From: Cytophagales bacterium | GTDB taxonomy: Bacteria > Bacteroidota > Bacteroidia > Cytophagales > Spirosomataceae | Direction: 5' to 3' | DNA: 64,000 nucleotides | Assembly: GCA_004292855.1 (NCBI GenBank) | Contig: RDXN01000058.1 | Coordinates: 1-64,000, forward strand | Shown here: positions 49,287-58,142 of the stretch, in pieces | How positions within the stretch are numbered: position 1 is the first letter of the stretch | Layout: every line of letters starts with the position of its first letter | The notes under the pieces: generated by a model | The model's input: only the letters and a program-made list of their open reading frames with translations | What the model was told of the DNA's origin: nothing | Databases searched by the model: none | Program-made: the position numbers and the translations under genes

Positions 49287-50383
49287 ACCGACGCACGTTC
49301 CTTGTCAACTCAACACTAGCCACCGCTACGGCCTCGACTCTGCTGGCCAATTCAACGTACTCAGCCTCTGGCCCCCCGCCCGACAACAAGCTCCCGCGTT
49401 GGCGGGGCTTTAACCTGCTCGAAAAGTTTGTGGCTCGGCCAAGCCGCGATGGCAGCGGAACCCGGCGGGTAGCCTATCGTGAGCGCGATTTTGAGTGGAT
49501 AGCCGACTGGGGCTTCGACTTTGCCCGCCTGCCCATGTCGTACCAGTGTTGGGCCGTTGGCGACCCGGCCCGCTGGACCGAACTAGACGAAAAATCGCTG
49601 AAACAGGTCGATGAGGCCGTTGCGTTGGGCAAAAAACACAAGGTCCACGTCAACCTGAACCTACACCGGATTCCGGGTTACTGCGTTAACCCACCCGCCG
49701 AGCCGCTCGACCTCTGGACCGATCCCCGCGCTCTGGAAGCCGCCGTTTTCCACTGGCGTCACCTGGCCGAGCGGTACAAGGGCATTCCCAACACCGAAGT
49801 CAGTTTTGACCTGATCAACGAACCGGCCAAAGTAGATGAAACGGCTTATGTGCGCGTCATAACCGCTCTGGTTGCGGGTATCCGCTCGGTAGACCCAAAC
49901 CGACTTATTATTGCCGACGGGCTGAACTACGGCACTATGCCGGTGCCGGGCCTGGTCGGTTTAGAGGTGGGTCAAAGCACTCGGGGATATGGTCCGTTCC
50001 GGTTGAGTCATTACAAGGCTAGCTGGGCACAGGGAAGTGATACATGGCCCGTTCCAACCTGGCCCATGCCCGAAGGCGACAAAATCTGGGACGCTCAAGC
50101 CCTGCAAAAAAGCAACATTGCCCCCTGGCAAAAATTGCAGCAACAGGGCGTGGGGATTCATGTGGGTGAGTGGGGTTGCTACAACAAAACCCCGCACGAC
50201 GTGGCCCTTGCCTGGATGGAAGATCAGCTTAAACTCTGGCAGGCAGCGGGTTGGGGTTGGAGTCTCTGGAACTTCCGGGGGGAGTTCGGTATCCTGAATA
50301 GCAACCGGCAAGATGTGGCCTACGAGGATCACAAAGGCGAAAAACTCGACCGAAAAATGCTGGAACTGTTGAAGCGGTATTGA
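49283..50383 (+). CDS. Glycoside hydrolase family 5 enzyme with Tat signal
   Basis: From ATG 49283 (MNRRTFLVNSTLATATAS) the protein has 366 residues with an N-terminal Tat-like leader. The catalytic domain shows the GH5 features: RGFNLLEKF, FARLPMSYQCW, VNLNLHRIPGYCVNP, acid/base Glu180 in DLINEP, and nucleophile Glu296 in HVGEWGCY, with the closing WGWSLWNFRGEFGI. GH5 enzymes cleave beta-1,4-glucans, mannans or related glycans. It is translationally coupled to the isomerase-like gene and stands divergent from the SusC operon, so the whole locus may form a small polysaccharide utilisation locus. Confidence 0.92.
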   Translation: MNRRTFLVNSTLATATASTLLANSTYSASGPPPDNKLPRWRGFNLLEKFVARPSRDGSGTRRVAYRERDFEWIADWGFDFARLPMSYQCWAVGDPARWTELDEKSLKQVDEAVALGKKHKVHVNLNLHRIPGYCVNPPAEPLDLWTDPRALEAAVFHWRHLAERYKGIPNTEVSFDLINEPAKVDETAYVRVITALVAGIRSVDPNRLIIADGLNYGTMPVPGLVGLEVGQSTRGYGPFRLSHYKASWAQGSDTWPVPTWPMPEGDKIWDAQALQKSNIAPWQKLQQQGVGIHVGEWGCYNKTPHDVALAWMEDQLKLWQAAGWGWSLWNFRGEFGILNSNRQDVAYEDHKGEKLDRKMLELLKRY

Positions 50384-50386
50384 GCC

Positions 50387-51001
50387 TTATTCAAGCTTCA
50401 CATTAGGGGCATCCTTGTAGGCCGAACCGATGCGACAAAGTTCTTGAAGCACCTCCGCGAAGAGATCATACAGGTTTTTGAGCCGATCAAGGTCTTTAAT
50501 AACACCAATCACGTGGAAATAGAGCAAATCGACGTTTTCCGGGTAGCGCGTGCGCAGCCAACCTTCATCGTCTTTTACTTCGAGGGTGATGGTAGGCTGC
50601 ACGTCGAGCAGGGTCCGAATCGCCCCATTGCTAAGCAATAATTTGAGTTTCGACTCGTCGTTGCCTTGCACAATAAAGCGTTCGTCAAACGGCGGATGCC
50701 CCGTTTCGACATCCTGCATACCGAAGAACTTACCAATGCTGCTAAAGAAATTTTCTTCGTAAATCTTGAACTGGAAGCCATCGGCATTGACGTAGGGTGC
50801 CCGCAGGCGCGTGTAAACGACGGTCGTTTTACCCGTCGAAACCGTATGCGTATCGAGTACAATGGTCCACTCGCCCACCGTGGCCTCTACTTTACTGCCT
50901 TTCCAAAACGAGCCTTCATCATACGAAGCCCGAATGTCATGGGCTAACTGTTGCCAGATCTCGTTCTTACTGGGACCAAATACAGATCGTAAAAAACTCA
51001 T
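50387..51001 (-). CDS. Hypothetical protein
   Basis: The 204-residue soluble protein has no signal peptide. Visible features are an N-terminal amphipathic start (MSFLRSVFGPSKNEIWQQLA), central beta strands (EATVGEWTIVLDTHTVSTGK, TTVVYTRLRAPYVNADGFQF) and C-terminal helices (LDRLKNLYDLFAEVLQELCR). The pattern resembles DUF3137-type proteins that sense membrane or redox state, but this is weak. It ends three bases from the GH5 stop on the other strand and is divergent from the MOSC gene. Confidence 0.7.
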   Translation of the reverse strand: MSFLRSVFGPSKNEIWQQLAHDIRASYDEGSFWKGSKVEATVGEWTIVLDTHTVSTGKTTVVYTRLRAPYVNADGFQFKIYEENFFSSIGKFFGMQDVETGHPPFDERFIVQGNDESKLKLLLSNGAIRTLLDVQPTITLEVKDDEGWLRTRYPENVDLLYFHVIGVIKDLDRLKNLYDLFAEVLQELCRIGSAYKDAPNVKLE

Positions 51002-51042
51002 TGTTGATACTGGTTTACGTGTTAAATGACAGTCGCAAATAA

Positions 51043-51615
51043 ATGAATATCAAAGACCTTCTCCAAACCTTCCCCCGCGCGGGCCGCGTCGAGTGGATTG
51101 GCCTGCGCCCCAAACGGCGCGGACCTGTTCAGGTAGTCGATTCGGTAGAAGCCTCCGACGTTGAGGGCTTGTTGGGCGATCATTATTCGGGCCGTAGCGA
51201 CGGACCGCAAGCCGGCAAACGACACGTCACCCTGATGCAAGCCGAACATCTGCCCGCCATTGGCTCATACGTCGGTCGCGTCACCGTCGATCCGGCTGAG
51301 CTACGCCGGAACATTGTTGTGTCGGGCATAAACTTATTAACGCTTAAGGAACAGGCGTTTCAATTAGGCGAGGCCGTACTGGAATATACGGGCGAGTGCC
51401 ACCCCTGCACCAAAATGGAAACCGCCCTCGGACCGGGCGGCTACAACGCCGTTCGCGGGCACGGCGGCATCACGGCGCGGGTGGTTCGGGGTGGGGTTAT
51501 TCGAGTAGGGGACGAGTTAATTGTACTGAAGCCACGACTGCTCGGCGGTCATCGCTCGGACAACCTCAATACCCCGGATCTTCTTGCAATCGCGAACTCC
51601 GCCGACCCGATTTAA
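51043..51615 (+). CDS. MOSC-domain protein
   Basis: The 190-residue protein is a single MOSC domain: VEWIGLRPKRRGPVQVVDSV at the start, VTLMQAEHLPAIGSYVG, LRRNIVVSGINLLTLKEQAF, and the conserved cysteine region YTGECHPCTKMETALGPGGY with the reactive Cys. MOSC proteins carry molybdenum cofactor sulphur or reduce N-hydroxylated compounds. The family cysteine is at about residue 117-120 (CHPC). The 3' end overlaps the convergent gene by 50 bases. Confidence 0.9.
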   Translation: MNIKDLLQTFPRAGRVEWIGLRPKRRGPVQVVDSVEASDVEGLLGDHYSGRSDGPQAGKRHVTLMQAEHLPAIGSYVGRVTVDPAELRRNIVVSGINLLTLKEQAFQLGEAVLEYTGECHPCTKMETALGPGGYNAVRGHGGITARVVRGGVIRVGDELIVLKPRLLGGHRSDNLNTPDLLAIANSADPI

Positions 51616-52321
51616 ACAGGATTAATCGTCGCTGAATAGCGCGGATCATATCGTAGTCGGTAGCTCGCAGCACGTCTTCATCGGCGAAGTCGCAGAACTC
51701 GATAAATTGGTCGGCATCAGCCCCTTTTATGTCCGTAGCCTGATCGACCAACAGGCGCATGCGCTCCATAGCCAGTTTTTGCCGACGATACTCCTGCGAT
51801 AACACGGCGGCTTTCCGGCGTCCTTTAGCCTCCTTGCTAAAGACTTCGTAGAGCAGGGTAATACCGGCCCCATCGGCCATGCGGTCGAAGGCTTGCTCGC
51901 CCGTCACATTGCGCGAGGCAACCGGTTCGGCCAACAGGACCTGTATTTCCTGTTTCACCTGTTCATATCGCTTGGCCTTCACCGTCACCTCGTTCAGGTC
52001 GTAGGTGCGGCTAACGTCGAGCGTGTAGGGAAGCTTGCCAATGATGATGACCGGATTCTCGGAGCCATCCCAGCGAATGCCAACCCTGAAATGCGCCTGA
52101 CTCGAAGCAATGAGGGAATCGCCGGGTAAGGCCGTAATAAAAAACCGCCCCACCGAGTTTGTACGCACCTTTTGCAGCGTCCGCTTGTTCGTGACCGTCA
52201 CCCGATCAACCCCCTTCTGATCGGCCTGGTCGAGTGCCATGCCTACGACGTAACGACCCTGCGCATGGGCAACGCCGGAGTGAAGCAGCAATAAGCTCAG
52301 TATGAAGAAAAATGGTCGCAT
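51566..52321 (-). CDS. Exported protein with carboxypeptidase-like regulatory domain
   Basis: About 251 residues from ATG 52321 (MRPFFFILSLLLLHSGVAHA) with a clear signal peptide. A CarboxypepD_reg-type beta domain follows (GRYVVGMALDQADQKGVDRV, TNSVGRFFITALPGDSLIAS). The second half is helical and charged (GEQAFDRMADGAGITLLYEV, ATDYDMIRAIQRRLILFKSG). Bacteroidota encode many such proteins with no known role. The gene overlaps the MOSC gene tail to tail by 50 bases. Its start lies back to back with the aroA promoter. Confidence 0.8.
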   Translation of the reverse strand: MRPFFFILSLLLLHSGVAHAQGRYVVGMALDQADQKGVDRVTVTNKRTLQKVRTNSVGRFFITALPGDSLIASSQAHFRVGIRWDGSENPVIIIGKLPYTLDVSRTYDLNEVTVKAKRYEQVKQEIQVLLAEPVASRNVTGEQAFDRMADGAGITLLYEVFSKEAKGRRKAAVLSQEYRRQKLAMERMRLLVDQATDIKGADADQFIEFCDFADEDVLRATDYDMIRAIQRRLILFKSGRRSSRLQEDPGY

Positions 52322-52393
52322 TCGTGGCCGTAAAGGTATTGGATAACACAATGTAGGCGGGGTTTAGTTTGGTTAAAAAAGGTTAAGGGGGTG

Positions 52394-52401
52394 TATCTTT
52401 G
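52394..52401 (+). promoter_or_regulatory. -7 box TATCTTTG upstream of aroA
   Basis: TATCTTTG agrees with TAnnTTTG. Transcription would start around 52408, which leaves the in-frame TTG at 52399 inside the promoter and favours the TTG at 52426 as start codon. Confidence 0.6.
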
Positions 52402-52425
52402 CTCCAGAATCACAACCTGAATAGC

Positions 52426-53652
52426 TTGACAACCGTACGCTTAACCCCACCCGCAGGCCCCGTCCGGGCTACGATCCCACTGGCTTCTTCTAAAAGCGAA
52501 AGCAACCGCGCCCTCATCATAAACGCCCTCACCGACTTCCGGAGCGAGGTGCAAAATCTGGCGTCAGCCCGCGATACGCAGACCATGATTCGGCTGTTGA
52601 ACTCCTCGGATGGAACTGCCGATGTGCTCGATGCTGGCACAACCATGCGCTTTCTGACGGCCTATTTTGCGGCCACCGGCCAGCAAAAAATCCTGACCGG
52701 CACCCCACGCATGTGTGAGCGACCCATTGGCCTGCTGGTTGAGAGCTTACGTTCGCTCGGGGCAGATATTTCGTATTTGAACAACGACGGTTATCCGCCA
52801 CTCCGCATTAACGGGTTCACGCCCAGCGGAGCCAACCGAATTGCTATCCGGGGCGATGTAAGCAGCCAGTATATTTCGGCGTTGCTCATGATTGCCCCTA
52901 CCCTGCCCACCGGCCTGACAATCGAATTGATGGGTGCCGTTGGCTCGCGACCCTACATCGAAATGACCATCGAACAGATGCGCCACTTCGGGGCCGAGGT
53001 CGAGACCGATTGGGATACCCAAACGCTGACTGTCGCGCCCAAACCTTACACCCCCACCACGTTTGCGGTCGAGTCGGACTGGTCGGGGGCGAGTTATTGG
53101 TATAGCGTGGTGGCCCTTGCTGAAGAGGGCAGCGAACTGGAATTGCTGGGTCTGAAAGCACGCTCGCTCCAGGGCGACAGTGCTATTGCCGAGATCATGC
53201 GGCCCCTGGGCGTCGAAAGTACGTTTACGGAGCGGGGCGTTATTCTAACAAAAATTCCGGCGCAGGACTCCCTCACGTGGGACTACACGGGTTGCCCCGA
53301 CTTAGCCCAGACCGTAGCCGTTTGCGCAGCTATGAAGGGCATCCCGCATACGTTGACGGGCATTGAAAGCCTCAAAATTAAAGAGACCGACCGCGTTTTG
53401 GCCCTGCAAACCGAGCTAAAAAAAGTAGGTGCCGAACTGGTAGAAATCGAAACGAAGTCCCGCTACGAAGTTCGCTCGACACTTCAGCCTGCAACCTCCA
53501 CCCCCATCGCCACTTACGACGATCACCGCATGGCAATGGCTTTCGCGCCGGTTGCCATGCGGTGGGAGGTAGTCATCGAAGAACCGGGCGTTGTGGCTAA
53601 GTCGTACCCCTCGTTTTGGGAGGATTTTCGGCTGGTCGCGGAGGTAGAATAG
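52426..53652 (+). CDS. aroA: 3-phosphoshikimate 1-carboxyvinyltransferase (EPSP synthase)
   Basis: About 408 residues, starting at TTG 52426 (read as MTTVRLTPP). It shows all EPSP synthase segments: SSKSESNRALIINAL for substrate phosphate, LDAGTTMRFLTAYFA, CERPIGLLVESLRSLGADI, RGDVSSQYISALLMIAP, ESDWSGASYWYSVVAL, KETDRVLALQTELKKVGAEL and YDDHRMAMAFAPVAM. The enzyme joins PEP to shikimate 3-phosphate in aromatic amino acid synthesis. The glycine-rich loop found in typical class I enzymes (LGNAGTAMR) reads LDAGTTMR, as common in Bacteroidota. No ATG is available near the N-terminus. Confidence 0.95.
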   Translation: MTTVRLTPPAGPVRATIPLASSKSESNRALIINALTDFRSEVQNLASARDTQTMIRLLNSSDGTADVLDAGTTMRFLTAYFAATGQQKILTGTPRMCERPIGLLVESLRSLGADISYLNNDGYPPLRINGFTPSGANRIAIRGDVSSQYISALLMIAPTLPTGLTIELMGAVGSRPYIEMTIEQMRHFGAEVETDWDTQTLTVAPKPYTPTTFAVESDWSGASYWYSVVALAEEGSELELLGLKARSLQGDSAIAEIMRPLGVESTFTERGVILTKIPAQDSLTWDYTGCPDLAQTVAVCAAMKGIPHTLTGIESLKIKETDRVLALQTELKKVGAELVEIETKSRYEVRSTLQPATSTPIATYDDHRMAMAFAPVAMRWEVVIEEPGVVAKSYPSFWEDFRLVAEVE

Positions 53653-53656
53653 ATAT

Positions 53657-53781
53657 TTTTTGTCATGGCTCCGGCCACCTGGCCCGACGCAGGAGGGATC
53701 TAGTTCGTTTGTCCTCAAATTGAGAGTTAACCGAGTAGATCCCTCCTGCGTCGGGCCGGGTGGCCGGAGCCATGACAAAAA
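53657..53781. terminator. 46-bp mosaic inverted repeat between convergent genes
   Basis: Arms 53657-53702 and 53736-53781 pair over 46 bases with one mismatch. The inner half carries the CGACGCAGGAGGGATCTA core shared with the repeats at 6730, 9122 and 10645, while the outer half (TGTCATGGCTCCGGCCACC) is new. T-run and A-run at the ends suit a two-way terminator for aroA and the convergent Asp-box gene. Confidence 0.88.
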
Positions 53782-53783
53782 CA

Positions 53784-54947
53784 TTACAAACTTACCGTAC
53801 TCCACTTCAAACCATTCTTTTTGTTCGCGTTGCGCACCTCGTAGACCACCAACGCCTGATTACCCAAAACGAGCGTGCTGGCGTTAGTGCCACTAAGCGA
53901 CTCGGGCAGCCAGTTCGTTTCAGAGAGGGTCTCGCCGTTCAACACGCGGTAGCCAATCTGCGACACCTCACCCCGGTTTTGCTCCCACACAAAGAGAGCT
54001 TTGTTGCCCTGTGCGGCTACATTGCCGTTGCGGGCCGAGGGGTCGTTGGCTAGAGCAAGCCGTTTGCCATTCGGGCCGAGCAAACGAATTCCCTTTTCCT
54101 GGTCACTACCTGAGAACCAGGTCACAAGCATACCCTTACCGTAGTTGGTCATGAAGGCTCCACTGTGGGGGCAACCTGCAATTTTCCAGTTGTCGGTATG
54201 GATGATCTGTGGTTTCGAGAACGTCAGGCCATTGTCGGTCGAGGTCATCTTAGCCATATCGCGAATGTCGTCGTTGTTGTCGCGGTAGATCACGTTCAGG
54301 GCACCGTTGGCATCGACGAGCATGCTGATGTTACAGCAGTCGCATACGACGGGGTCGATGATCCGCTCGGGCTGTAATTGACCGTTTTTGGTTAATACGA
54401 GCCGCAAGTTGCGTTCTTCGTGCTTGGTGCTACCCGCCACGTCTTTCAGGTAAGCAACCGCCACTTCATCGTTGGGCAACACAACCGCATCATAAAAACC
54501 CCGCACACAAGGCGTTGGATCAGAGTCTACTTTTTGGGGCGTCGACCAGGTTACGCCCTTGTCGGCTGACCTGGTCATCATGATGTCGTTGGTGCGTTTG
54601 CCATTTTCGTTGCCGCCTTTCGCAAACACGGCCACGAGCGAACCATCTTTCTTGGTCATCACTTTGGGGCGCATCAGACGGCTTCCGCTAATGCCTGCTC
54701 CTGACACCACAACACGCCGATCCGAGAACGTTTTGCCGCCATCGGCCGATTGGGCCATACAAAAGGAGCCAACGCCTTTTGAGTCTTTTTCAACCCAAGT
54801 GAGCAAAACAGATCCTGTTGGCATTTGCGATACCACCGGCATCGCGTAAGCAATACTTGTGTCACGACCTATCGGTTGAGATTGGGCTTGTACAGCCAAG
54901 TTGGCTATCGTCAGAACCGATATACCAAGAAGAGATTTTCTTATCAT
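53784..54947 (-). CDS. Exported Asp-box/BNR-repeat protein (sialidase-like fold)
   Basis: The 387-residue protein has a signal peptide (LLGISVLTIANLAVQAQ). It carries at least three Asp-box motifs typical of six-bladed sialidase-like propellers: SADGGKTF, SADKGVTW and STDNGLTF. A CDCCN motif near residue 205 suggests a metal site. The classical sialidase Arg triad and FRIP motif are not obvious, so the substrate may not be sialic acid. It has its own well-formed promoter upstream. Next to it on the strand lies the M1 peptidase. Confidence 0.8.
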   Translation of the reverse strand: MIRKSLLGISVLTIANLAVQAQSQPIGRDTSIAYAMPVVSQMPTGSVLLTWVEKDSKGVGSFCMAQSADGGKTFSDRRVVVSGAGISGSRLMRPKVMTKKDGSLVAVFAKGGNENGKRTNDIMMTRSADKGVTWSTPQKVDSDPTPCVRGFYDAVVLPNDEVAVAYLKDVAGSTKHEERNLRLVLTKNGQLQPERIIDPVVCDCCNISMLVDANGALNVIYRDNNDDIRDMAKMTSTDNGLTFSKPQIIHTDNWKIAGCPHSGAFMTNYGKGMLVTWFSGSDQEKGIRLLGPNGKRLALANDPSARNGNVAAQGNKALFVWEQNRGEVSQIGYRVLNGETLSETNWLPESLSGTNASTLVLGNQALVVYEVRNANKKNGLKWSTVSL

Positions 54948-54984
54948 TTTACTTCGATCAACAAGGTTGTACTGGTTGCTAGTA

Positions 54985-55016
54985 CAAACCTACTTTCTGT
55001 TTACGGCTATCCCAAA
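54985..55016 (-). promoter_or_regulatory. Complete Bacteroidota promoter
   Basis: On the minus strand a -33 TTTG (55013-55016) and a -7 box TAGGTTTG (54985-54992) are separated by 20 bases, which fits the consensus spacing. The start codon of the Asp-box gene lies 37 bases downstream. It is the best-formed promoter seen in the window. Confidence 0.7.
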
Positions 55017-55099
55017 CGATTCGGGCAATTAATTTTGAATAATTCTAAATAACTTGCAACTCGTTATCGAACAGCACACTAATTGGTTCCTGCTCACTG

Positions 55100-57115
55100 T
55101 TATCTGATCATCACCCCCACCGACTGCCTTCCAGTTGGTGTATCAACTCGCAGAATATACCGGCCTGCGGCAACGGGCGGCACTGGTAAAGAAAGTGTTT
55201 GCTCGCCGGATTTGACCAGTTGCATCGAGTGGCTCGATACAGAAGAACCCAACAAGTTGACCAAACTGACAGTAACCGTCCCCGGTTTTTCCAACTTAAA
55301 TTTCACCGTCAACTTATCCGAAGCCGGGTTTGGATACACAACCAACGACGATTCCGATGGGTCCTCGATACCCGTCACAGTCATGCTTGTCGACGTGACC
55401 TGCTTCATAATCAAGTTATTTGGATCGATCACGACGCCGGTTGGCGCACCTTTGGCGGGAAGCGTAAACGTTTGGTCAGCCAAATCGTTGAACACCGTCA
55501 CGAGCGTATCGCCCGCTGCCGACCCAACCCGCATCTGCACGGGCATTGTGAACGACACCGGGTTAGTGCCGGGGGTTTGGGTCAATCGTACCTGAACCCC
55601 CGGTTTGCCCGTTGTGGAAGCATCCTGCCAGGTAACGCGGTACGTGGGGAACCCCTGACCATAGATCCATTCCCGGAAAAAATAGTCGAGTTTTCGTCCG
55701 GCGGTTTGCTCCACAATGGCTTGGAAGTCCTCAGTGATGGCCGTGCCATAGGCCAGGTTCGGAGCGGCCACGTAGTTTTTGATGGCCCGAAAAAACACGT
55801 CTTCACCTAACACGCCCCGCAGCATGTGCAGCACAACGGCCCCTTTCGAGTAGCTCCGGTTATTGTCGAAAATGCTGTTGATACTACTGATATTCTGGAC
55901 ATACAGCGTCCCGGTGGCACTCCGGGCACGAGTCATGTTCCCGTTTATATTGGCGTTATAGCTAGTCGCCCCTCCTGTTGCTTCCACATACAGGGCCTCA
56001 CTGTAGGTAGCAAAGCCCTCATTGAGCCAGATGTTCTGCCAGTTGCGACAGGTGATTTTGTCGCCAAACCATTGATGCCCCAATTCGTGGGCAATGATCC
56101 CGGGATTCCAGGCCCCCATCGACGAAATCGTCTGATGTTCCATGCCACCTCTCCAGTTAAACTCTGCGTGTCCGTACTTTTCCCGCAGGAACGGATACGG
56201 CCCAAATCGCTCCGTAAAAATGCGGAGCATGTTCGGCGTCAGGTCCAGATTTGCCTGGATACTGGGCAGCGTTTCGGGGTAAACGTAGTGGTTCACGGGC
56301 ATAGTTTGCGTGCCCGACGTAAACGGCGTGTCGTACTGCTGATAGTTGGTCATGGCCAACGAAATCAGGTAGTGGGCAATGGGATAGCTGTTGCGCCAGC
56401 GGTAGGTCCGGGTGCCATCGGGGTTATCGGTGGTGCCGATGAGCCGCCCGTTCGAGACGGACACAAACTGCTTGTCGGCGGTAAGGTCGACTGCCGAGGA
56501 GTCGGCTTTATCGGCGGGGGTGTCCTTGCAGGGGAACCAGTCCTGCGTGCCGTAGGGTTCGCTCAAGCTCCAGATTACGGGTGCATTGGTGGGGCCGTGC
56601 GTAGCAAACGCAAATGAACCAAAACCGCTCGCGCTTGCCGGGTTGCCCTGATAAAACACGGTCAGCGTGTAGGCCTGCCCTATCGACAGGGGCTGGGGAA
56701 GCGTAACCTGCACCCGGTTGGTCTCGCGAACGAACGTCAACACAGCCCCTGCGCCCCCGCGCCCCACCTTGATCGAATCGACTTTGTGTTGGGTGTTCAG
56801 GTCCAGAAAGAAGCGCGACAGATTGGCCGAGGTAGCTTTAAACGAGATCGTCGTGGCTCCATTTAAGTAAGCGGGCGTGTGCGTAAGGCGCAGATTGAGG
56901 CCGTAATAGGTAATGTCAATCGTGGAGTCGCCGGGGTACGCCTGCCCCGACAGGTAGTTGGCAACCGACGCTTGCCGGGCCTGTGCATCGCGGAAAACCT
57001 TACCGAAATACCGGGTTTTGGTGGTCTGACAGGCATCAATGCCCTCAGTCGATTGACCGTAACTGGCAAGGCCCGAAAGAAGAAGAAAGAGGAGAAGTGT
57101 AGAGCGTCTATTCAT
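55100..57115 (-). CDS. M1 family zinc aminopeptidase with type IX sorting domain
   Basis: About 671 residues from ATG 57115 (MNRRSTLLLFLLLSGLASYG) with a signal peptide. The M1 zinc site is HELGH at residues 343-347 with the third ligand Glu366 in NEGFATYSE. The substrate motif is GGMEHQTISS in place of GAMEN. The last 80 residues form a Por secretion (type IX) sorting domain: VVYPNPASDKLTVKFKLEKP, and AGRYILRVDTPTGRQSVGVM. The enzyme is therefore exported and probably attached to the cell surface, where it trims N-terminal residues from peptides. An earlier ATG at 57130 adds only five residues. Confidence 0.95.
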   Translation of the reverse strand: MNRRSTLLLFLLLSGLASYGQSTEGIDACQTTKTRYFGKVFRDAQARQASVANYLSGQAYPGDSTIDITYYGLNLRLTHTPAYLNGATTISFKATSANLSRFFLDLNTQHKVDSIKVGRGGAGAVLTFVRETNRVQVTLPQPLSIGQAYTLTVFYQGNPASASGFGSFAFATHGPTNAPVIWSLSEPYGTQDWFPCKDTPADKADSSAVDLTADKQFVSVSNGRLIGTTDNPDGTRTYRWRNSYPIAHYLISLAMTNYQQYDTPFTSGTQTMPVNHYVYPETLPSIQANLDLTPNMLRIFTERFGPYPFLREKYGHAEFNWRGGMEHQTISSMGAWNPGIIAHELGHQWFGDKITCRNWQNIWLNEGFATYSEALYVEATGGATSYNANINGNMTRARSATGTLYVQNISSINSIFDNNRSYSKGAVVLHMLRGVLGEDVFFRAIKNYVAAPNLAYGTAITEDFQAIVEQTAGRKLDYFFREWIYGQGFPTYRVTWQDASTTGKPGVQVRLTQTPGTNPVSFTMPVQMRVGSAAGDTLVTVFNDLADQTFTLPAKGAPTGVVIDPNNLIMKQVTSTSMTVTGIEDPSESSLVVYPNPASDKLTVKFKLEKPGTVTVSLVNLLGSSVSSHSMQLVKSGEQTLSLPVPPVAAGRYILRVDTPTGRQSVGVMIR

Positions 57116-57192
57116 GCCGCAATAACGCACAAACCCATCACTTTAGTCCGCAAAAACGACATTGCGATATATGTCGGCCATTGGGGTAAAAA

Positions 57193-57846
57193 CTACTCCC
57201 CCGGCCCGAGCAGTTTGGGGCTGGCGTCGAGGTCGTCGTAGCGTTTTTTGAGTTCTTCGATCTTAAACTGCTCCGACGGGGCAAGTTGCAAATCCCAGCC
57301 CATCGTACCGGCCAATTGGTACATCATGTACTGGATCTGATTATTGGCAATGCGGGGTAAATCGCTTTGGAGAGCACGCGTTTGCATGGCCTGCTTGGCA
57401 TCGTCCAGAATCTTGGTATAATCTTCGCTGCTGAACTGATTCAGGAACCCCGATTGAATATCGTAGAACTTATAATCGGTATCAATCGACAAAACCTCCG
57501 GCTCCGGGAACGACTCGATTACCAACTTCTTGTCGTCGGGGTCGGGCTGATGGAACCGGACCTTCTGGAAATCGAAGCCCACCAGCACCTTCGATTTGGC
57601 AATAATCATAGCCTTTTTAGGGTCGTTCAGCACGTACAGGTACTTTTTCTGATCCTGATAGTTATAAATCTCCGAAAAGTAGCCCTCGGCCATCACCACC
57701 TTAAACACCTTCTCAATCTTTTCGAGCAGCACAATCGACTCCTTCTGCACGTTGGGCGATTCGGTTTTCGAGCGCATCGAGTTGGCAATGGCGTATCCGG
57801 CACCGCTGCCCACGAGGAGCAATAAAAGGGTATTGAAGAAATCCAT
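57193..57846 (-). CDS. DUF4230-type membrane-anchored protein
   Basis: From ATG 57846 (MDFFNTLLLLLVGSGAGYAI) the product has 217 residues. A single N-terminal helix anchors it, and the rest is soluble: KESIVLLEKIEKVFKVVMAE, YLYVLNDPKKAMIIAKSKVL, VIESFPEPEVLSIDTDYKFY, and a helical tail. It resembles the DUF4230 family, whose role is unknown. The longer frame to 57963 overlaps a small gene on the other strand and is not family-like. Confidence 0.85.
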   Translation of the reverse strand: MDFFNTLLLLLVGSGAGYAIANSMRSKTESPNVQKESIVLLEKIEKVFKVVMAEGYFSEIYNYQDQKKYLYVLNDPKKAMIIAKSKVLVGFDFQKVRFHQPDPDDKKLVIESFPEPEVLSIDTDYKFYDIQSGFLNQFSSEDYTKILDDAKQAMQTRALQSDLPRIANNQIQYMMYQLAGTMGWDLQLAPSEQFKIEELKKRYDDLDASPKLLGPGE

Positions 57847-57953
57847 GATTCGTATTCTAGTTGAGCCGCAAGTTAATAACCCAAACAGCTTCTTAACTTT
57901 TTCTTGGATAATTTCGTTTTCTTGACAAGATTGCACCATAAACCAATCGAACG

Positions 57954-58133
57954 ATGGGCGCACCCATGTCTGAAGACGTAGCCAAAGTGTTGCAGGACGG
58001 CCAAACGGCTAAAGATTTTGTGATGGCTATCCTGAAAAGTCGCTCCTCCGCCGACCGGCAGGGACGGGTATCCGTTACCATCGACGGGATCAAAAAGATT
58101 TATAAGCCCGTTTCGGCTATTCATCGGCACTAA
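57954..58133 (+). CDS. Small protein of 59 residues, unknown function
   Basis: ATG 57954 opens a frame of 59 codons: MGAPMSEDVAKVLQDGQTA.., with KDFVMAILKSRSSADRQGRV and a basic end KKIYKPVSAIHRH. An alternative ATG is at 57966. The amino acid composition is coding-like, the frame is free of rare patterns, and the next gene starts nine bases after its stop, so an operon is plausible. No known family comes to mind. Confidence is limited by the short length. Confidence 0.55.
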   Translation: MGAPMSEDVAKVLQDGQTAKDFVMAILKSRSSADRQGRVSVTIDGIKKIYKPVSAIHRH

Positions 58134-58142
58134 CTTCGGTTC

